NCBI GenBank assembly: GCA_018336035.1
Contig: JAGXRD010000082.1
Span: 1 to 51,823, forward strand
Direction of reading: 5' to 3'
DNA from: Alphaproteobacteria bacterium
GTDB taxonomy: Bacteria; Pseudomonadota; Alphaproteobacteria; Ferrovibrionales; Ferrovibrionaceae
Length of the DNA stretch: 51,823 bases
The notes beneath the pieces are model-generated. The model was given only the letters and a program-made list of their open reading frames with translations, did not search any database and was not told the origin of the DNA. This document shows, piece after piece, positions 51,318 to 51,823 of this stretch. The position numbers and the translations under genes are program-made. Positions within the stretch are counted from its first letter, which is position 1. Every line of letters begins with the position of its first letter.

Positions 51318-51767
51318 ATGTCCGATCAGACTCCTGTAACGATCATTATGATCGAAGACGACGAAGGCCATGCGCGGCTGATCGAAAAGAATATCCGTCG
51401 CGCCGGCGTCAACAACGAGATCAAACCGTTCACCACCGGGATCGATGCACTGAACTTCCTGCTGGGCAGCGACGGCAGCGGGCAGCAGCATAAGGGCGAG
51501 GCGCTGCTAATCCTGCTCGATCTCAACCTGCCCGACATGTCGGGTGTCGATATCCTGCAGAAGATCAAGCAGAGTCAGGGCCTGCACATGGCGCCGGTGG
51601 TGGTGCTGACGACGACCGACGACAAGCGCGAGATTCAGCGCTGCTACGATCTGGGTTGCAACGTCTATATCACCAAGCCGGTCGACTACGAACATTTCGC
51701 CCAGGCGATCCGCCAGCTCGGCCTGTTCTTCACCGTGATGCAGGTGCCGGAGAACGGGACACACTGA
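51318..51767 (+). CDS. Single-domain response regulator (Rcp1-like)
   Basis: This 149-residue receiver-only protein has acidic pocket residues MIEDDEGHARLIEKNI (Glu13, Asp14, Asp15), phosphoacceptor Asp68 in LLDLNLPDMSG, the conserved Thr in VVVLTTTDDKRE near 95 and Lys in YITKPVDY near 116. No output domain is present. This is the CheY/Rcp1 type found with phytochrome and CHASE3 kinases. It is expressed from the kinase operon and is the likely phosphorelay partner. A strong hairpin terminator ends the unit at 51790-51815. Confidence 0.94.
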   Translation: MSDQTPVTIIMIEDDEGHARLIEKNIRRAGVNNEIKPFTTGIDALNFLLGSDGSGQQHKGEALLILLDLNLPDMSGVDILQKIKQSQGLHMAPVVVLTTTDDKREIQRCYDLGCNVYITKPVDYEHFAQAIRQLGLFFTVMQVPENGTH

Positions 51768-51789
51768 CCGATGCAGCCGGCACAAACAG

Positions 51790-51815
51790 AAACGGCGGGC
51801 ATGGCCCGCCGTTTT
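51790..51815 (+). terminator. Rho-independent terminator after the response regulator
   Basis: An 11-bp perfect stem (AAACGGCGGGC at 51790-51800 and GCCCGCCGTTT at 51804-51814) with loop ATG is followed by TTTT and CGTTT. It is 22 bases past the stop and is a clear intrinsic terminator. Confidence 0.9.
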
Positions 51816-51823
51816 CGTTTCGT

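Overview
The window is GC-rich, densely coded chromosomal DNA, most likely from an alphaproteobacterium of Rhodospirillales type. This placement is an inference from gene content: a BigR-type sulfide operon, a CnoX-like thioredoxin that keeps WCGPC, DUF1194, and short dispersed palindromes of a kind common in that class. There is no phage, plasmid, transposase or CRISPR array. Most intergenic gaps are short, and many gene pairs overlap by 1 or 4 bases.

Left part (1-5.4 kb): the tail of an ArsR/BigR-like repressor is followed by rhodanese, persulfide-dioxygenase-like and TauE/SafE genes, which together form a sulfide/persulfide detoxification operon. A 3-hydroxybenzoate 6-hydroxylase-like flavoprotein lies on the minus strand and is divergent from a uracil/xanthine-type permease. 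The permease ends in a clear intrinsic terminator, after which comes a small PhnA-domain gene.

Surface-sugar region (5.4-17.7 kb, mostly minus strand): a DUF72 gene; rfbD-rfbC-rfbA without rfbB; a large GT-B glycosyltransferase; an FdtA/QdtA-like 3,4-ketoisomerase; a beta-propeller glycosidase-like protein; a PglD-like acetyltransferase; and a DegT aminotransferase. A methyltransferase and a FemAB/GNAT-like protein lie on the plus strand, followed by two coupled glycosyltransferases. Together these suggest dTDP-L-rhamnose plus a dTDP-3-acylamino-3,6-dideoxyhexose for a surface glycan.

Middle (17.7-32.4 kb): a LysR regulator and mmsA flank a double palindromic repeat. Next come tRNA-Arg(CCG), a 21-bp tandem repeat array, an unknown gene coupled to a decayed AAA-ATPase remnant, a GT-A glycosyltransferase, an ABC ATPase with no adjacent permease, a CHCC zinc-finger protein, polA set among three dispersed palindromes, a NIPSNAP protein, a lipoprotein, and a three-gene catabolic operon (LDH2-type oxidoreductase, hydratase, MDR dehydrogenase). 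DUF3291 and small membrane-protein genes close this part.

Right part (32.4-51.8 kb): a fused ammonium transporter-histidine kinase is divergent from a cnoX-like/Lon-N/Trm112/DUF971 operon. After it come a PepSY membrane protein with a tiny coupled partner, a UbiH-type hydroxylase, a DUF1194 protein, the central-carbon cluster glpX-pgm-pgi, a nucleotide-cyclase-like protein that converges on two coupled genes of unknown function, a Nudix hydrolase, and a CHASE3 histidine kinase with its single-domain response regulator, ending in a terminator. The items most worth following up are the Amt-kinase fusion, the cyclase-like protein with its unknown two-gene neighbour, the amino-sugar branch with an embedded glycosidase-like gene, and the 21-bp repeat array next to tRNA-Arg.
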